A stretch of 5,569 nt of DNA, taken from contig JAISDL010000222.1 of assembly GCA_031264825.1 (NCBI GenBank), positions 1 through 5,569 on the forward strand. Direction: 5' to 3'. A program made the position numbers and the translations under genes. This DNA comes from Accumulibacter sp. (GTDB taxonomy: Bacteria > Pseudomonadota > Gammaproteobacteria > Burkholderiales > Rhodocyclaceae). Under the pieces are notes generated by a model. The model had not been told where the DNA came from. It saw only the letters and a list, made by a program, of their open reading frames with translations, and made no database searches. The stretch's first letter is position 1, and every line of letters starts with the position of its first letter. Below are positions 5,242 to 5,569 of the stretch, in pieces.

Positions 5242-5260
5242 GCGGCGTCGAAAACGCCGC
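5242..5260 (+). other. Stable hairpin in the receptor leader
   Basis: GCGGCGT (5242-5248) pairs perfectly with ACGCCGC (5254-5260) around loop CGAAA. It is followed by an A-rich stretch with no T tract, so it is not a terminator. It ends 21 bases before the receptor's ribosome binding site GAGAGGA (5282-5288). It may be part of the riboswitch's expression platform or keep the binding site region open; neither is proven. Confidence 0.4.
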
Positions 5261-5291
5261 GAACCAAAAAATCGGAGAACCGAGAGGAATC

Positions 5292-5569
5292 ATGCCAAAC
5301 AATTCTTACCCCCATCGGCTTTTCAAGCCGAAGTCCTTGTATTTTCTCATGTTATGCGCCATTTCAGCGCAAGCGCAGGAAGCGCGCGATCCCGTTCTGA
5401 GGACGGTCGACGTCGTCGGGTCGCTTGAGGCGGCGACGCTCAACCTGTCGACGCCCTCGCAAACCGGCAGCCGGACGGGATTGAGCGCGAAAGAGCTTCC
5501 GGCGAGCCTTGAAAGTATCGACAGCCAGACGATCGCCGAACGCGGCGATACGCAGATCATCGACGCGAT
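5292..5569 (+). CDS. TonB-dependent outer-membrane receptor, N-terminal part (cobalamin-regulated)
   Basis: The first 92 codons of a gene that runs off the window. Such receptors are outer-membrane beta-barrels that import scarce ligands using TonB energy; the riboswitch upstream points to a cobalamin or related corrinoid. Residues 1-28 form a signal peptide: a basic start, hydrophobic SLYFLMLCAI (15-24), and a probable cleavage after SAQA (25-28). Then VLRTVDVVG resembles a TonB-box region, and TGSRTGLSAKELPASLESI with QTIAERGDTQIIDA marks the start of the plug domain. This plug resembles the FhuE/FcuA-type receptor group more than E. coli BtuB, so the substrate is inferred from regulation only. 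ATG 5292 is preceded by GAGAGGA (5282-5288). Without the barrel, intactness cannot be judged. Confidence 0.88.
   Translation, partial: MPNNSYPHRLFKPKSLYFLMLCAISAQAQEARDPVLRTVDVVGSLEAATLNLSTPSQTGSRTGLSAKELPASLESIDSQTIAERGDTQIIDA

Noticed and set aside
5195..5428. + ORF of 77 codons overlapping the receptor start
   Set aside because: It overlaps the signal peptide of the TonB receptor in another frame, lacks an SD, and has no recognisable pattern.

Overview
The window looks like a GC-rich proteobacterial chromosome, most likely a betaproteobacterium. This rests on the protein sequences of Prs, L25/Ctc, Pth and YchF and on their order behind tRNA-Gln (tRNA-Gln, prs, rplY, pth, ychF), a housekeeping block that I recall from Beta- and Gammaproteobacteria. 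The family or genus cannot be fixed from this sequence alone. The gene usually found just before this tRNA (ispE) is not recognisable in the first 97 bases.

Layout. Bases 1-97 hold no gene I can support. A palindromic ~100 bp repeat (98-199) sits just upstream of a tRNA-Gln(TTG) promoter and gene (254-330). prs (406-1356) follows after a short leader with a strong hairpin, then rplY (1479-2111). A second copy of the same repeat (2135-2235) lies in the 259 bp gap before pth (2371-2943). pth is followed 12 bp later by ychF (2956-4047). All these genes are on the + strand and serve translation or nucleotide supply: PRPP synthesis, 5S rRNA-binding protein L25, peptidyl-tRNA recycling, and a ribosome-associated ATPase.

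From 4079 the content turns accessory. A two-gene HigB2/HigA2-type toxin-antitoxin module (4114-4763) has its own promoter, which appears to give a leaderless toxin message, and a palindrome inside the promoter spacer. The 528 bp between the antitoxin and the next gene is not empty: it holds a likely terminator, a run of further hairpins with no assigned role (4819-4908), a promoter, and a complete cobalamin (AdoCbl) riboswitch (4946-5143) with a probable kissing-loop regulatory hairpin (5159-5173). The riboswitch controls the last gene, a TonB-dependent outer-membrane receptor whose first 92 codons (5292-5569) are inside the window, so this end is a B12-repressed uptake locus.

I saw no clearly new multi-gene system. 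The items most worth a second look are the repeat pair, whose two copies keep self-complementarity with different bases, the leaderless toxin promoter, the hairpin cluster at 4795-4908, and the L5/L13 pairing of the riboswitch.
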